64,000 nt of DNA from Nocardioides cavernaquae (GCF_003600895.1 NZ_QYRP01000002.1:558001-622000), one strand, 5' to 3'. Numbered from the stretch's first letter, positions 15,013 to 24,101 are shown. The notes: generated from the sequence alone by a model not told the origin. A program made the numbers and translations.

Positions 15013-15504
15013 ATGACCGAGCAGGACACCATCTGGCTCACCCAGGAGGCCTTCGACAAGCTGTCGGCCGAGCTGGAGAACCTGAAGGGCCCGATCCGTC
15101 AGAAGGTCGTGGAGCAGATCAGCGCTGCGCGTGACGAGGGCGACCTCAAGGAGAACGGCGGCTACCACGCTGCCCGCGAGGAGCAGGGCAAGATCGAGGG
15201 CCGCATCAAGCAGCTCGAGCAGATGCTGCTCAAGGCCGAGGTCGGTGCCGCGTCCAGCAACGGCATCGTCGAGCCCGGCATGGTCGTGACCTACAAGTTC
15301 GTGGGCGATGACGACGACGAGGCGGAGAAGTTCCTGCTCGGCGCGCGCGAGATCGACCCCGACGGACTCAACGTCGTCTCCCCGCAGTCCCCGCTCGGTG
15401 GTGCCGTGATCGGCGCCAAGAAGGGCGACACGGTCGGCTACGAGGCACCCAACGGCAAGACCCTCGAGGTCGTCGTCCTCGACGCGGTCCCCTACGCCGG
15501 CTGA
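15013..15504 (+). CDS. greA: Transcription elongation factor GreA
   Basis: Protein of 163 residues. The ATG at 15013 is preceded by AGGAG. The N-terminal coiled coil includes the acidic-tip region GDLKENGGYHAAREEQGKIEGRI, and the C-terminal FKBP-like domain ends SPLGGAVIGAKKGDTVGYEAPNGK. It stimulates RNA cleavage in backtracked RNA polymerase and rescues stalled elongation complexes. Length matches the family. It ends at a large nested hairpin facing ilvA. Confidence 0.95.
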   Translation: MTEQDTIWLTQEAFDKLSAELENLKGPIRQKVVEQISAARDEGDLKENGGYHAAREEQGKIEGRIKQLEQMLLKAEVGAASSNGIVEPGMVVTYKFVGDDDDEAEKFLLGAREIDPDGLNVVSPQSPLGGAVIGAKKGDTVGYEAPNGKTLEVVVLDAVPYAG

Positions 15505-15518
15505 CGCAACCCTTCGAT

Positions 15519-15574
15519 AGTCCCCGACGGGTGGACCCTCTCCAGCACGGATAGGGGTCCACTGGTTGGGGACT
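15519..15574. terminator. Nested hairpin between convergent greA and ilvA
   Basis: The outer stem AGTCCCC (15519-15525) pairs with GGGGACT (15568-15574). The inner stem GTGGACCC (15531-15538) pairs with GGGTCCAC (15555-15562). It fills the gap between the greA stop (15504) and the ilvA stop (15585), so it is probably a bidirectional terminator. There is no clear U tract, as is common in high-GC actinobacteria. Confidence 0.7.
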
Positions 15575-15584
15575 GTCTGCGATT

Positions 15585-16784
15585 TCAGAGCACCCGGTAG
15601 CCGAGGGCGCGCAGCCTCGCCAGCAGCGCCTCGGTGTGGGCACCACCGCGGGTCTCGGCCTCGATGCGCACCTCGACCTCGTCCATCCGCAACGACGAGG
15701 ACGTCCGGTCATGCCCGATCGAGCGGATGTTGGCCTGGGCCGCAGCGATCTCGGTGAGCAGCCCGTTGAGGGCACCGGGAAGATCCGGCAGGCTCACCGA
15801 CAGGTTGAGGAACCGCCCGGCTGACGCGAGTCCGTGGCGGATCACCTTGCCCAGCAGGAGCGGGTCGATGTTGCCGCCCGAGAGCAGCGCGACCACGGGC
15901 CCCGGATAGGCGTGCGGGCGCTCGATCAGCGCAGCGACGGCGGCAGCCCCGGCGGGCTCGACGACCAGCTTCGCGCGCTCGACGAGGCTCAGCAGCGCCT
16001 GCGACATCGACTCCTCCGAGACGCTCACGACCTCGTCGACGCAGTCGCGGATCAGCTCGAGCGGCACGACACCGGGACAGCCGACCGCGATGCCGTCGGC
16101 CATCGTGTGCATCTCGGCGAGCGGCGTCGGCACCCCGGCGAGCAGGGACGGCGCGATCGCAGCAGCCCCCTCCGCCTGGACCGCAACGATGCGCACGTCG
16201 GGACGCACGCCCTTCACCGCGAGCGCGACTCCGGCAACCAGTCCACCGCCGCCGGCGGGGACCAGGATCGTGGCCGCGTCCGGGACCTGCTCGATCATCT
16301 CGAGGCCGACGGTGCCCTGTCCGGCCACGATGTCGGGGTGGTCGAAGGGGTGGATGAAGGTCGCGCCCGTCTCCCTGGCGTGGTCGAGCGCGCGCCGGAG
16401 TGCGTCGTCGAAGACCCGGCCGGCGAAGACAACCTCGGCGCCGTAGGCCCGGGTGGCCCGCTCCTTGGGGATCGGCGCCCCCTCGGGCATGAACACGGTG
16501 GAGCGGATGCCTAGCTGCTGGGCAGCGAGCGCGACACCTTGCGCGTGGTTGCCAGCGCTGGCTGCCACGACACCCGCGTCACGCTCGGCGGCCGACAACC
16601 GGCTGATCCGCACGAAGGCGCCGCGGAGCTTGAACGAGCCCGTGCGCTGGAGGTTCTCGCACTTGAGGTGCACCGAGGTGCCGGTCAGGTCCGAGAGCCA
16701 GCGCGACTCGACCACCGGAGTGCGTACGGCGACGTCCCCCAGCGTCTCGCGGGCGGCGAGGACGTCGGCGTAGCTCACGCTCAT
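15585..16784 (-). CDS. ilvA: Threonine ammonia-lyase, ACT-domain form
   Basis: Protein of 399 residues. The fold-type II PLP domain has Lys52 in GSFKLRGA, SAGNHAQGVA, and a glycine-rich phosphate loop PAGGGGLVAGVA. SGGNIDP follows, and a C-terminal ACT domain of about 75 residues (LPGALNGLLTEIAAAQANI) binds regulatory amino acids. It converts threonine to 2-oxobutanoate and ammonia for isoleucine synthesis or threonine degradation. The single short ACT domain resembles catabolic-type enzymes rather than the double-ACT biosynthetic type. The ATG overlaps the stop of the downstream transporter gene's reading frame (ATGA with the upstream AI-2E gene), so the two are coupled. Confidence 0.9.
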   Translation of the reverse strand: MSVSYADVLAARETLGDVAVRTPVVESRWLSDLTGTSVHLKCENLQRTGSFKLRGAFVRISRLSAAERDAGVVAASAGNHAQGVALAAQQLGIRSTVFMPEGAPIPKERATRAYGAEVVFAGRVFDDALRRALDHARETGATFIHPFDHPDIVAGQGTVGLEMIEQVPDAATILVPAGGGGLVAGVALAVKGVRPDVRIVAVQAEGAAAIAPSLLAGVPTPLAEMHTMADGIAVGCPGVVPLELIRDCVDEVVSVSEESMSQALLSLVERAKLVVEPAGAAAVAALIERPHAYPGPVVALLSGGNIDPLLLGKVIRHGLASAGRFLNLSVSLPDLPGALNGLLTEIAAAQANIRSIGHDRTSSSLRMDEVEVRIEAETRGGAHTEALLARLRALGYRVL

Positions 16785-18097
16785 GCTGGTTGGTCGCTCT
16801 CGATCGCGTCCACGGCCGCGTCGTACTGCGGATCGTTGAGGCGACTGAGATGGGTGACCACGGCGTTGCCGACCGCGGCCAGCGGGACTGCGATCAGCGC
16901 GCCCGCGATGCCGGCCACGAGCACGCCGCAGCCGATCGCGACGATCACGCCGAGCGGGTGGACGGACACGAAGCGGCCCATGACCAGCGGCTGCAGGACG
17001 TGGCCCTCGAGCTGCTGCACCGCGATGACGACGCCGAGCATGATCAGCGCCTGCAGCGGCCCGACGGTGACGAGTGCGACGAGGGTGGCGACCAGGCCCG
17101 CAACGGCTGCTCCGACCATCGGCACGAAGGCTCCGAGGAAGACGAGCACACCGATCGGCAGGACCAGCGGCAGGCCGAGGGCCAGCGCGCCGAGCATGAT
17201 GCCGATCGCGTCCACGAGGGCCACGATCACCGTCGCCCGCACGAACTGGGTCAGCGAGATCCACGCGACGCGACCCGACGAGTCGACGTTCTCACGGGCA
17301 GCGCGCGGGAAGACGCGGACGATCCAGCCCCAGATCCGGTGACCGTCGGAGAGGAAGAAGAAGGTCGAGAAGAGCACGATGAAGAAGCCCGCGAACACGT
17401 GTCCGATGGCGGTGCCGAACTCGGTCAGCTGCGCGACCTCGATGCTCTTCGAGCGCTCGGTGATCGATTCCTGGGCGCTCTTGATCCAGTCGTTGATCTG
17501 GGAGTCGCTCGCGTCGATCGGGCCGTCCTTGAGCCAGCGCCTGATCTCGCCGAGGCCGACGACGACCTGGTCGGCGAGGTCGGAGGCGCCTTGCGCCACC
17601 TGGTTGCCGACGAAGGTCAGCAACCCGATCACGGTCGCCAGGCCGAGGACGACCACGAGGCCCGCGGACAACGCACGGGGCACGCCGATGTCGGCCAGGC
17701 CGCGGACGACGGGCGCCGCGAGCGCGGTGATCAGCAGCGCCACGACGAGCGGGAGCGTGATCACCGCGAAGTAGCTGAGCACCCAGCCGGTGCCGAGCGC
17801 GGCGGCGGCGATGATGATGAGCCGCCAGGACCACGCCGCGGCCAGGTCGAGACCCCACGGCACCTGGGCGCGGGAGAAGTTGGAGGGACCGGTCCGGAAC
17901 GGCTCGACCTCGGGCCGACGCTCCGAGCGCAGCTGCGACCACTGCTGCGCGAGCAGGTGGGTCAGACGCTCGGTGCGGCGATCGTCGGTCTCCTCGGCGT
18001 CGTGCCCGTGCTCCGGCTCCTCGGCCGCACTCGTCGGTGCGGATTCGTCCTTGACCGGGTCCCGGCCTTCAGCGTCATTGCCCACGAGCGACAGCAT
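16781..18097 (-). CDS. AI-2E family transporter/permease
   Basis: Protein of 438 residues from ATG 18097. An upstream TTG would add five residues. A hydrophilic, acidic N-terminus of about 85 residues precedes about eight transmembrane segments. The family signature is visible around LGAFVPMVGAAVAG and the final VQQLEGHVLQPLVMGRFVSVHPL. Members are called AI-2 exporters, but many transport other solutes or sodium, so substrate is unknown. It is coupled to ilvA by ATGA overlap. An exporter near an amino-acid catabolic enzyme might move a related metabolite; that is speculation. Confidence 0.85.
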   Translation of the reverse strand: MLSLVGNDAEGRDPVKDESAPTSAAEEPEHGHDAEETDDRRTERLTHLLAQQWSQLRSERRPEVEPFRTGPSNFSRAQVPWGLDLAAAWSWRLIIIAAAALGTGWVLSYFAVITLPLVVALLITALAAPVVRGLADIGVPRALSAGLVVVLGLATVIGLLTFVGNQVAQGASDLADQVVVGLGEIRRWLKDGPIDASDSQINDWIKSAQESITERSKSIEVAQLTEFGTAIGHVFAGFFIVLFSTFFFLSDGHRIWGWIVRVFPRAARENVDSSGRVAWISLTQFVRATVIVALVDAIGIMLGALALGLPLVLPIGVLVFLGAFVPMVGAAVAGLVATLVALVTVGPLQALIMLGVVIAVQQLEGHVLQPLVMGRFVSVHPLGVIVAIGCGVLVAGIAGALIAVPLAAVGNAVVTHLSRLNDPQYDAAVDAIESDQPA

Positions 18098-18157
18098 GCC
18101 GCATCGCGCCAACGGCGGGCCGGAAGTGGCCAGCGGAGTGACCGGAGCAGCGGTCGG

Positions 18158-19318
18158 TCAGGAGAGCGCCTGGTCGAGGTCGGCGAGCAGGTCCTCGACC
18201 GTCTCGATGCCGACACTCAGCCGGATCAGGTCCGCCGGGACCTCGAGGTCGGTGCCCGCGACACTCGCGTGCGTCATGCGGCCCGGGTGCTCGATCAGCG
18301 ACTCGACGCCGCCGAGGGACTCTCCGAGCGTGAAGACCTGGGTCTTCTCGCAGACGCGGAGCGCGTGCGCCTCGCCACCGGAGACCCGGAACGACACCAT
18401 GCCGCCGAACCGCTTCATCTGCCTCGCCGCCACCGCGTGGCCGGGGTGCGACTCGAGACCGGGGTAGATCACCTCGATGACCGCCGGGTGGTTGCTCAGG
18501 AACTCCACGATCCTCTCGGCGTTGTCGCAGTGCCGGTCCATGCGCACTCCGAGGGTCTTGAGCCCGCGGTGCGTGAGGAACGAGTCGAACGGGCCCGCCA
18601 CCGCGCCCATGGCGTTCTGGTGGAAGCCGATGCGCTCGGCCAGCTCGAGGTCGCGCACGACCACCGCTCCGCCGACGACGTCGCTGTGCCCACCGACGTA
18701 CTTCGTGGTGCTGTGCACGACGACGTCGGCGCCGAGCGCCAGCGGCTGCTGGAGGTACGGCGATGCGAAGGTGTTGTCGACGACGAGCAGCGCGCCGGCA
18801 TCGTGGGCAACCGCCGCGAGCGCCTCGATGTCGCCGATCGTGAGCATCGGGTTGGTCGGCGTCTCGACCCAGACCAGCTTCGTCTGGCCGGGGCGGATCG
18901 CTGCGCGGACCGCGTCGATGTCATCGATGGCGGCAGGCGTGTGCTCGAGGCCCCACGGCTTCGCGACCTTGTCGAAGAGCCGGAACGTGCCCCCGTAGGC
19001 GTCGTCCGGGATGACCGCGTGATCGCCCGGCGACGTCAGCGAGCGCAGGATCGTGTCCTCAGCAGCCAGCCCGCTGGCGAAGGCGAAACCGCGCTCGCCG
19101 TCCTCGACCGCAGCGAGCACGCCTTCGAGTGCTGTGCGGGTCGGGTTGGCGGAGCGGCTGTACTCGTAGCCGCCACGCAGTCCGCCGACCCCGTCCTGCT
19201 TGTAGGTCGACGTCGCGTAGATGGGCGGGATCACCGCTCCAGTGGTCGCATCGGGCTCGTAGCCGGCGTGGATGGCGCGGGTCTCGAAGCCGCCCTTCTG
19301 GGCATGTTCCTGGGTCAC
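18158..19318 (-). CDS. metB: Cystathionine gamma-synthase
   Basis: Protein of 386 residues from GTG 19318. It is a fold-type I PLP enzyme of the Cys/Met metabolism family: GYEYSRSANPTR (50-61), ASGLAA, VVDNTFASPYLQQP (179-192), and PLP Lys206 in HSTTKYVGGHSD. The C-terminal SLGGVESLIEHPGRMTH is typical of MetB. It forms cystathionine from an acylated homoserine and cysteine. With cbs at 25-26 kb it suggests a two-way transsulfuration capacity. Cystathionine gamma-lyase activity cannot be excluded by motif. Confidence 0.88.
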   Translation of the reverse strand: MTQEHAQKGGFETRAIHAGYEPDATTGAVIPPIYATSTYKQDGVGGLRGGYEYSRSANPTRTALEGVLAAVEDGERGFAFASGLAAEDTILRSLTSPGDHAVIPDDAYGGTFRLFDKVAKPWGLEHTPAAIDDIDAVRAAIRPGQTKLVWVETPTNPMLTIGDIEALAAVAHDAGALLVVDNTFASPYLQQPLALGADVVVHSTTKYVGGHSDVVGGAVVVRDLELAERIGFHQNAMGAVAGPFDSFLTHRGLKTLGVRMDRHCDNAERIVEFLSNHPAVIEVIYPGLESHPGHAVAARQMKRFGGMVSFRVSGGEAHALRVCEKTQVFTLGESLGGVESLIEHPGRMTHASVAGTDLEVPADLIRLSVGIETVEDLLADLDQALS

Positions 19319-19420
19319 GCTCGCGAGCCTAGCCCGCAGGCGTTGTGAAACCCGGACGATGATCAGAGTGATTGTCCCCAACCCCTCCCCAGACCACGGC
19401 CCACTCGACATAGTGGGGAG

Positions 19421-20494
19421 ATGGACGCATCACAGCAATCGGTCGACGAGTTCGGCGAGCGCTTCTTCGGCTCGATGCTGGGCATGCTCGAGGTCATGTC
19501 GGCGTATCTGGGCGACCGGCTCGGCTGGTATCGCAGCCTGACGGACGATGGGCCTGCCACCGCCCGGCAGCTGGCTGACCGCACCTCCACCCAGGAGCGC
19601 TATGCCCGCGAGTGGCTCGAGCAGCAGGCGGTCATCGGGTTCCTGACGGTCGAGTCCGGGACGACTGCCGACGACCGGACCTACGCCATCCCACCCAGCG
19701 TGGCGGAGGCCTTCACCGACGGCACCTCGCTGGCCTATCTCGCTCCCGTCGCGCGCATGTTCGGCTCGGTCGGCCCGGTGTTCCCGCAGCTCCTGGAGGC
19801 CTACCGCAACGGCGGCGGCGTCAGCTGGAGCGAGCTCGGCACCGACGCCCGCGAGGCCCAGGCCGAGCAGAACCGACCGTGGTTCGAGCAGGAGCTGGCC
19901 CCTGCCCTCGCCGTGGTCCCCGCGGTGCAGGACGTGTTGACCCGCCCCGGCGCCCGGGTCCTTGATGTCGGCTGCGGCGCGGGATGGTCGACGATCGGTC
20001 TGGCCGCCGCTCACCCCGGTGCGAGCTTCCTCGGCGTCGACATCGACCCGCCGACGATCGACCTGGCCAACGCGAACGCCGCGGAAGCGGGCCTGGGCGA
20101 TCGCGTCCGGTTCGAGTGCCGCGATGCGGCGGACCTGCCCGAAGGCACCTTCGACATCGCCTTCGCGTTCGAGTGCGTCCACGACATGCCCCGGCCGGTC
20201 GACGTACTCGCCGCAGCACGGCGTGCGCTCGTGCCCGGAGGTGCGCTGATCGTGATGGACGAGGCAGTGGCTGAGGAGTTCGCTCCGAACGGCGACGAGA
20301 TCGAGCGGGTGATGTACGGGTTCAGCCTGTTCGTCTGCCTCCCCGACGGGATGTCCAGCCCGCCGAGTGTCGGCACCGGCACGGTCATGCGACCCTCGAC
20401 ACTGAAGACGTACGCCGAGGACGCCGGGTTCGCGGGCTTCGAGGTGCTGCCGATCGAGGGCTTCAGCTTCTTCCGCTTCTACCGGCTCTCCTGA
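19421..20494 (+). CDS. Class I SAM-dependent methyltransferase
   Basis: Protein of 357 residues. The N-terminal winged-helix-like part (residues 1-110, RQLADRTSTQERYAREWLEQ) resembles the dimerisation domain of O-methyltransferase-like enzymes. The Rossmann part has motif I VLDVGCGAGWS (about 172-182), an acidic loop LGVDIDP, and a post-motif FECVHDMPRP. A GGGGAG-like ribosome site precedes the ATG. The substrate is unknown; the arrangement resembles the Rv2258c-type methyltransferases of mycobacteria. Its neighbours give no hint. Confidence 0.82.
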   Translation: MDASQQSVDEFGERFFGSMLGMLEVMSAYLGDRLGWYRSLTDDGPATARQLADRTSTQERYAREWLEQQAVIGFLTVESGTTADDRTYAIPPSVAEAFTDGTSLAYLAPVARMFGSVGPVFPQLLEAYRNGGGVSWSELGTDAREAQAEQNRPWFEQELAPALAVVPAVQDVLTRPGARVLDVGCGAGWSTIGLAAAHPGASFLGVDIDPPTIDLANANAAEAGLGDRVRFECRDAADLPEGTFDIAFAFECVHDMPRPVDVLAAARRALVPGGALIVMDEAVAEEFAPNGDEIERVMYGFSLFVCLPDGMSSPPSVGTGTVMRPSTLKTYAEDAGFAGFEVLPIEGFSFFRFYRLS

Positions 20495-20545
20495 GTGCCG
20501 CGCCTTGCTCGCCCCGGCAGAATGGGAGCGAGCAAGGAGGCTCTG

Positions 20546-21181
20546 ATGTTCTTCAAGAAGACCGAGATGGTTGCCCCCGACCGCGCCCTGCCCGGCCGCC
20601 CCGCATCGCCGTTCGCCCTGGCTGACCGGCACAAGGTGCTCGATGCGCCGCTCGTGACTGATGACGTGCCGGAGGGGCTCGAGGTCGCGCTCTTCGGACT
20701 CGGCTGCTTCTGGGGTGCAGAGGAGATCTTCTGGCGCATCCCCGGTGTCTGGTCGACCTCCGTCGGCTACGCCGGCGGCACCACGCCCCACCCGTCGTAC
20801 GACGAGGTGTGCTCGGGGCTGACCGGCCACACTGAGGCGGTTCGCGTGGTCTTCGACCCCGACGTCGTGTCCTACGCCGATCTGGTGCGTGCCTTCTACG
20901 AGGTGCACGACCCGACCCAGGGCTACCGCCAGGGCAACGACATCGGCACGCAGTACCGCTCCGCGATCTACTTCACCACTCCCGAGCAGGAGGAGGTCGC
21001 CCGGTCGGTCACGGAGGCCTACGGACCCGTCCTCGAGCGCGCGGGCTACGGAGCGATCACGACCGAGATCAAGCCGGAGCCGACGTACTTCTACGCGGAG
21101 GACCACCACCAGCAGTACCTCTTCAAGAACCCGAACGGCTACCGCTGCCACTCCGCGACCGGCATCAAGGTCCCGAGCTGA
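20546..21181 (+). CDS. msrA: Peptide methionine (S)-S-oxide reductase MsrA
   Basis: Protein of 211 residues with AAGGAGG upstream of the ATG. Active-site Cys54 lies in [39 protein letters not shown], in part, is the MsrA signature. It reduces methionine-S-sulfoxide using thioredoxin. The N-terminal about 45 residues before the core are longer than in the minimal enzyme, as in other actinobacterial MsrA. A C-terminal CHSATG gives a possible resolving Cys. Confidence 0.94.
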   Translation: MFFKKTEMVAPDRALPGRPASPFALADRHKVLDAPLVTDDVPEGLEVALFGLGCFWGAEEIFWRIPGVWSTSVGYAGGTTPHPSYDEVCSGLTGHTEAVRVVFDPDVVSYADLVRAFYEVHDPTQGYRQGNDIGTQYRSAIYFTTPEQEEVARSVTEAYGPVLERAGYGAITTEIKPEPTYFYAEDHHQQYLFKNPNGYRCHSATGIKVPS

Positions 21182-21200
21182 CCGGGCGAGACGCCACCTC

Positions 21201-21653
21201 GTGAGCACGACCCCCGACCCCGGATCCATACGCCTGCAGTGGCGGAGGGTCGCCCTGGTGACGGGGGTCGTGCTGCTCGTCGCGGCCGTCGCTGGGATCA
21301 CCCTCTACGGGGCCATCGACGATGGTCCTCCCGCCGGTGACGGACCGAGCGTCGGGCTCACGGTGGACTGGGGCGGCAGCGAAGGGCAGCCGAGCTGTGC
21401 CTACGACCCGGTGAGCCGGACCGTCGAGGCAAGGATCAGGATCGACGGCACGGCGCCCCGGGCCGGACAGTTGACCGTGACAGTCACGGCGTACGCCGAC
21501 GAGAACACCTCCCGACCGGTCGGTTCGGGCAGCCGCACCGTGGAGGTCGACGGCGTGGTGCACCGGCTCCTCCTGATCACCGTCCCCGTCACGAAGCCCC
21601 CGCACCTGGGCGAGGACGGCGAGACGGCCTGCGCCCGCTCGGTGACGTACTGA
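21201..21653 (+). CDS. Membrane-anchored exported protein, hypothetical
   Basis: Protein of 150 residues from GTG 21201. A short cytoplasmic N-terminus is followed by one transmembrane helix (VALVTGVVLLVAAVAGITLYGAI, about 18-40) and an extracytoplasmic beta-rich domain. That domain contains two Cys that could form a disulfide (PSCAYDP and ETACARS). I do not recognise the family. It follows msrA after 19 bp, so co-transcription is likely and a role in envelope redox defence is possible but unsupported. Confidence 0.6.
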   Translation: MSTTPDPGSIRLQWRRVALVTGVVLLVAAVAGITLYGAIDDGPPAGDGPSVGLTVDWGGSEGQPSCAYDPVSRTVEARIRIDGTAPRAGQLTVTVTAYADENTSRPVGSGSRTVEVDGVVHRLLLITVPVTKPPHLGEDGETACARSVTY

Positions 21654-21744
21654 CCCGCAGCTGCCGCAGAGCTGCCCCCGGAGCTGCCCCGGCCGCCAAG
21701 GTCCCTGCCGGACCAAAGTCCGAGCGACCGTCGATACTGGGCCC

Positions 21745-22005
21745 ATGACCCAGAAGCGCATCCTCCGAGCAAACGCGCGAAACGCGCTCCGCGAGCAAGG
21801 TCTGGCGCTCCGCGAAGCGTTTCGGGCCTCTGGCGCTGACCTCGACGATCCCCATGCCGTCAACCTGATCACGGAGCTGGCGCAGAACGCCCCAGAGCAG
21901 ACGGCACTGAGCTTGTTCGGGATGGCGAACCGCCTCATCGAGGAAGTCGCTGAACTCACCGGGGAGAGCCGCGAGACCGTCTACGCCAGGGTTCAGCCGG
22001 ACTGA
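21745..22005 (+). CDS. Small helical hypothetical protein
   Basis: Protein of 86 residues, predicted mainly helical (LREQGLALREAFRASGADLDDPHAVNLITELAQNAPEQ, given in part). No signal peptide and no Cys. No strong ribosome-binding site is visible before the ATG. It is not assigned to a family. Codon use is slightly less GC-rich than its neighbours. Confidence 0.5.
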   Translation: MTQKRILRANARNALREQGLALREAFRASGADLDDPHAVNLITELAQNAPEQTALSLFGMANRLIEEVAELTGESRETVYARVQPD

Positions 22006-22138
22006 CCGGCAATGAACCGGACCGTCATCTTCAGGGGCCGCGGTCTGGGCAGTCATGATTCCTGACGTTTCGGGGTACCGGACACTCGTCGCATTCCGCG
22101 ACGCCGTCGGTCTTCCGACGCCGGAGAAAGGAACGCCC

Positions 22139-22294
22139 ATGATCGTGCTCGGCATCGTCCTTCTGATTCTCGGAGCTGTCCTCGACATCTCGATCCTGTG
22201 GACGCTCGGCATCATCCTGGTCCTGGTCGGAGCCGTGCTGTGGATTCTCGGTGCCGCGGGCCGGCCCATCGGCGGGCGCGCGCACTACTGGTGA
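22139..22294 (+). CDS. Small two-helix membrane protein (DUF6131-like)
   Basis: Protein of 51 residues. Two short hydrophobic helices (IVLGIVLLILGAVLDIS and LWTLGIILVLVGAVLWIL) are followed by GAAGRPIGGRAHYW. GAAAGGAAC lies before the ATG. The pattern matches a small, widespread actinobacterial membrane protein family; function is unknown. The gene is closed by the hairpin at 22322. Confidence 0.65.
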   Translation: MIVLGIVLLILGAVLDISILWTLGIILVLVGAVLWILGAAGRPIGGRAHYW

Positions 22295-22321
22295 CCGCGC
22301 CTGACCTGAGGCAGCCACGAG

Positions 22322-22362
22322 GGTGAAGACTTTTCGTCACATGCCGACGAAAAGTCTTCACC
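22322..22362. terminator. 17-bp perfect hairpin, second member of the repeat family
   Basis: A 17-bp perfect stem (22322-22338 with 22346-22362) encloses loop ACATGCC. This loop is the exact reverse complement of the 10506-10548 hairpin loop, and the stem core is AAGACTTTTCGTC instead of AAGGCTTTTCGTC, with the pairing base changed too. It lies between convergent genes (stops at 22294 and 22378), so it is a likely bidirectional terminator. Confidence 0.7.
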
Positions 22363-22377
22363 TTATTTGGGTCCGGC

Positions 22378-23295
22378 TCAACCGGTGATGAAGCGGACGG
22401 TCTTCCTCAGCGCTGCCCGCGCCTCACTGATCGGCAGGATCGGATAGACGTGCAGCAGTCCGTGCCCGACCACGAACTCCAGGTCCCAGCCCACCTGCGC
22501 CGCACGATCGGCCAGGGCGACCGAGCCGGCGTAGAGCATGTCGTGGGTGCCGCAGAAGAGCAGCGTGCGGGGCAGCCCCTCGAGGCCCGCAAGGGCGGGC
22601 GAGACCTCGGGCCGCGCGAGATCGTCAGCGGAACCGGCCCAGAAGAGCGCGTAGATGTCGTGGTTGTCGATCGAGAGCCACGGGTCGCGCGCTGCGGCCT
22701 CCTCGGTGCCCGGAGCCGACCGCGTGAGGTCTCCCCAGGGCGCGATCAGCACGAGGCGTGACGGCTGCGCTCCCCCGAGATCGCGGACGCCCAAGGCGAC
22801 GGCGAGCGCCAGCCCGCCACCGGCCGAGTCGCCACCGAGCACGACCTCGCCCTCGGCGCAGAGACGCGCGACGTAGGAGGTCAACGCAGGGATCGAGTCC
22901 CGCCAGGTGTGCTCGGGTGCGAGCGGGTACGCCGGGAACACGAGCCGCGCGTCGGTGGCAGCCGCGAGCTTCGCCGCCCACTTCCACTGCTGCGGGTGCG
23001 CGATCGCGGTGAAGGAGCCCCCGTGCAGGTGGACCACCGTGCGCGACCAGGTCCCCGACTTCGGGGTCGCAACGTGCACCGGGAACCCGATGTCCTCGAC
23101 CGCGACGTCCCAGTCCTTCGAGAGCCACTCGGGCGGCGTCGTCGCCCGCTCCCTGTTCTTGCGGATCAGCACCGACCGGAGCTTCTCGGCGTCGGTGACG
23201 ACGACCTTCGGGTTGAGCCGCGGCAGCGCGAACGCCACGACGCGGTGGCTGAGGCTGGGGCGGCGAGGACGCGACACTCGAGGCAGACCGGACAC
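22378..23295 (-). CDS. Alpha/beta hydrolase, HSL-type esterase
   Basis: Protein of 305 residues. The oxyanion-hole motif HGGS lies at 91-94, the nucleophile Ser157 is in GGDSAGGG, and an Asp/His pair follows around FCGTHDML and VGHGLLHVYP. These mark the hormone-sensitive-lipase branch of carboxylesterases. It probably hydrolyses short-chain esters in the cytoplasm; there is no signal peptide. The physiological substrate is unknown. It converges with the small membrane-protein gene. Confidence 0.85.
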   Translation of the reverse strand: MSGLPRVSRPRRPSLSHRVVAFALPRLNPKVVVTDAEKLRSVLIRKNRERATTPPEWLSKDWDVAVEDIGFPVHVATPKSGTWSRTVVHLHGGSFTAIAHPQQWKWAAKLAAATDARLVFPAYPLAPEHTWRDSIPALTSYVARLCAEGEVVLGGDSAGGGLALAVALGVRDLGGAQPSRLVLIAPWGDLTRSAPGTEEAAARDPWLSIDNHDIYALFWAGSADDLARPEVSPALAGLEGLPRTLLFCGTHDMLYAGSVALADRAAQVGWDLEFVVGHGLLHVYPILPISEARAALRKTVRFITG

Positions 23296-23381
23296 GTCCG
23301 CACGCTATCCCGACGGCGCGCCACGACAGCGGCGGGACCTCAGGTGTGACGGATTCCGCGGAAGGTCCTAGGCTTCCTGTG

Positions 23382-23855
23382 ATGTCCTTCACCGATTACC
23401 CCCGCCTCTGCCCGTGCGGCACCGGGTCGAACTACGGCGTCTGCTGTGGTCGGCTGATCAGTGGTGCCGCCGAGGCCCGCACGGCGGAGGAGCTGATGCG
23501 GTCGCGCTACGCGGCGTACTCGCTCGGAGAGCTGGACTACGTGTTCCGGACGTGGCACCCGAAGACGCGGCCAGCCGACGTCTCGCCTGCGCCGGGCATC
23601 ACCTTCGTGGGGCTGACCATCGACGACCTCGTCGCGGGCGGCACCGACGACGACCTCGGCGTGGTCGAGTTCACCGCCCGCCTGCGCACCCCGCGGGGCA
23701 ACGACGAGATGCACGAGCGCAGCCGGTTCTCCAAGCGCGCCGGGCACTGGGTGTACGTCGACGGCGACCTGCCCGACGTGGCTCCCGTGGTCAACGAGGG
23801 ACGGCCCGTCGACCGCGGCCCCACCGCGTTCCGCCAGCACGGCCACCAGGCCTGA
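23382..23855 (+). CDS. YchJ family protein (SEC-C metal-binding motif)
   Basis: Protein of 157 residues from ATG 23382. GTG starts at 23379 or 23346 are possible. It begins with a zinc-binding SEC-C motif (CPCGTGSNYGVCC), followed by an NTF2-like domain (ARTAEELMRSRYAAYSLGELDYVFRTWHP, in part). This is the YchJ family, whose role is not defined; SEC-C motifs bind zinc and often mediate protein contacts. It is followed by a short DUF167 gene after 21 bp. Confidence 0.8.
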   Translation: MSFTDYPRLCPCGTGSNYGVCCGRLISGAAEARTAEELMRSRYAAYSLGELDYVFRTWHPKTRPADVSPAPGITFVGLTIDDLVAGGTDDDLGVVEFTARLRTPRGNDEMHERSRFSKRAGHWVYVDGDLPDVAPVVNEGRPVDRGPTAFRQHGHQA

Positions 23856-23876
23856 CGCGCGGGTGCACTGACGGCG

Positions 23877-24101
23877 ATGGCGCGCTACGGCATCACCGTG
23901 AAGCCCGGCTCGAGGAAGGGCCCCCTGGTCGAAGTCAGCGATGACGGCACACTGGTCCTCTTCGTCCGTGAGCGTGCGGTGGATGGTGCCGCAAACGACG
24001 CCGTGATCCGGCTCCTGTCCGATCACCTCGGGGTGCCGAAGTCACGGATCGAGATCGTGCGCGGCCACACCAGCCGCAGCAAGCTCGTCGACGTCGACTG
24101 A
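23877..24101 (+). CDS. DUF167 (YggU-like) protein
   Basis: Protein of 74 residues. VKPGSRKGPLVEV, RAVDGAANDAVIRLLSDHLGVPKSRIEIVRGHTSRSK (given in parts) match the DUF167/YggU fold, a small alpha/beta protein with a conserved GxxN and GxxSRxK surface. Function is unknown. Likely co-transcribed with the YchJ-like gene. Confidence 0.85.
   Translation: MARYGITVKPGSRKGPLVEVSDDGTLVLFVRERAVDGAANDAVIRLLSDHLGVPKSRIEIVRGHTSRSKLVDVD

Noticed and set aside
16790..19348. Very long plus-strand open frame opposite the transporter and metB genes
   Set aside because: It mirrors two recognisable genes, has Asp/His/Arg-biased translation and no family pattern.
19319..19420. SAM riboswitch upstream of metB
   Set aside because: No conserved multi-stem SAM aptamer pattern is recognisable and the divergent gap is only about 100 bp.
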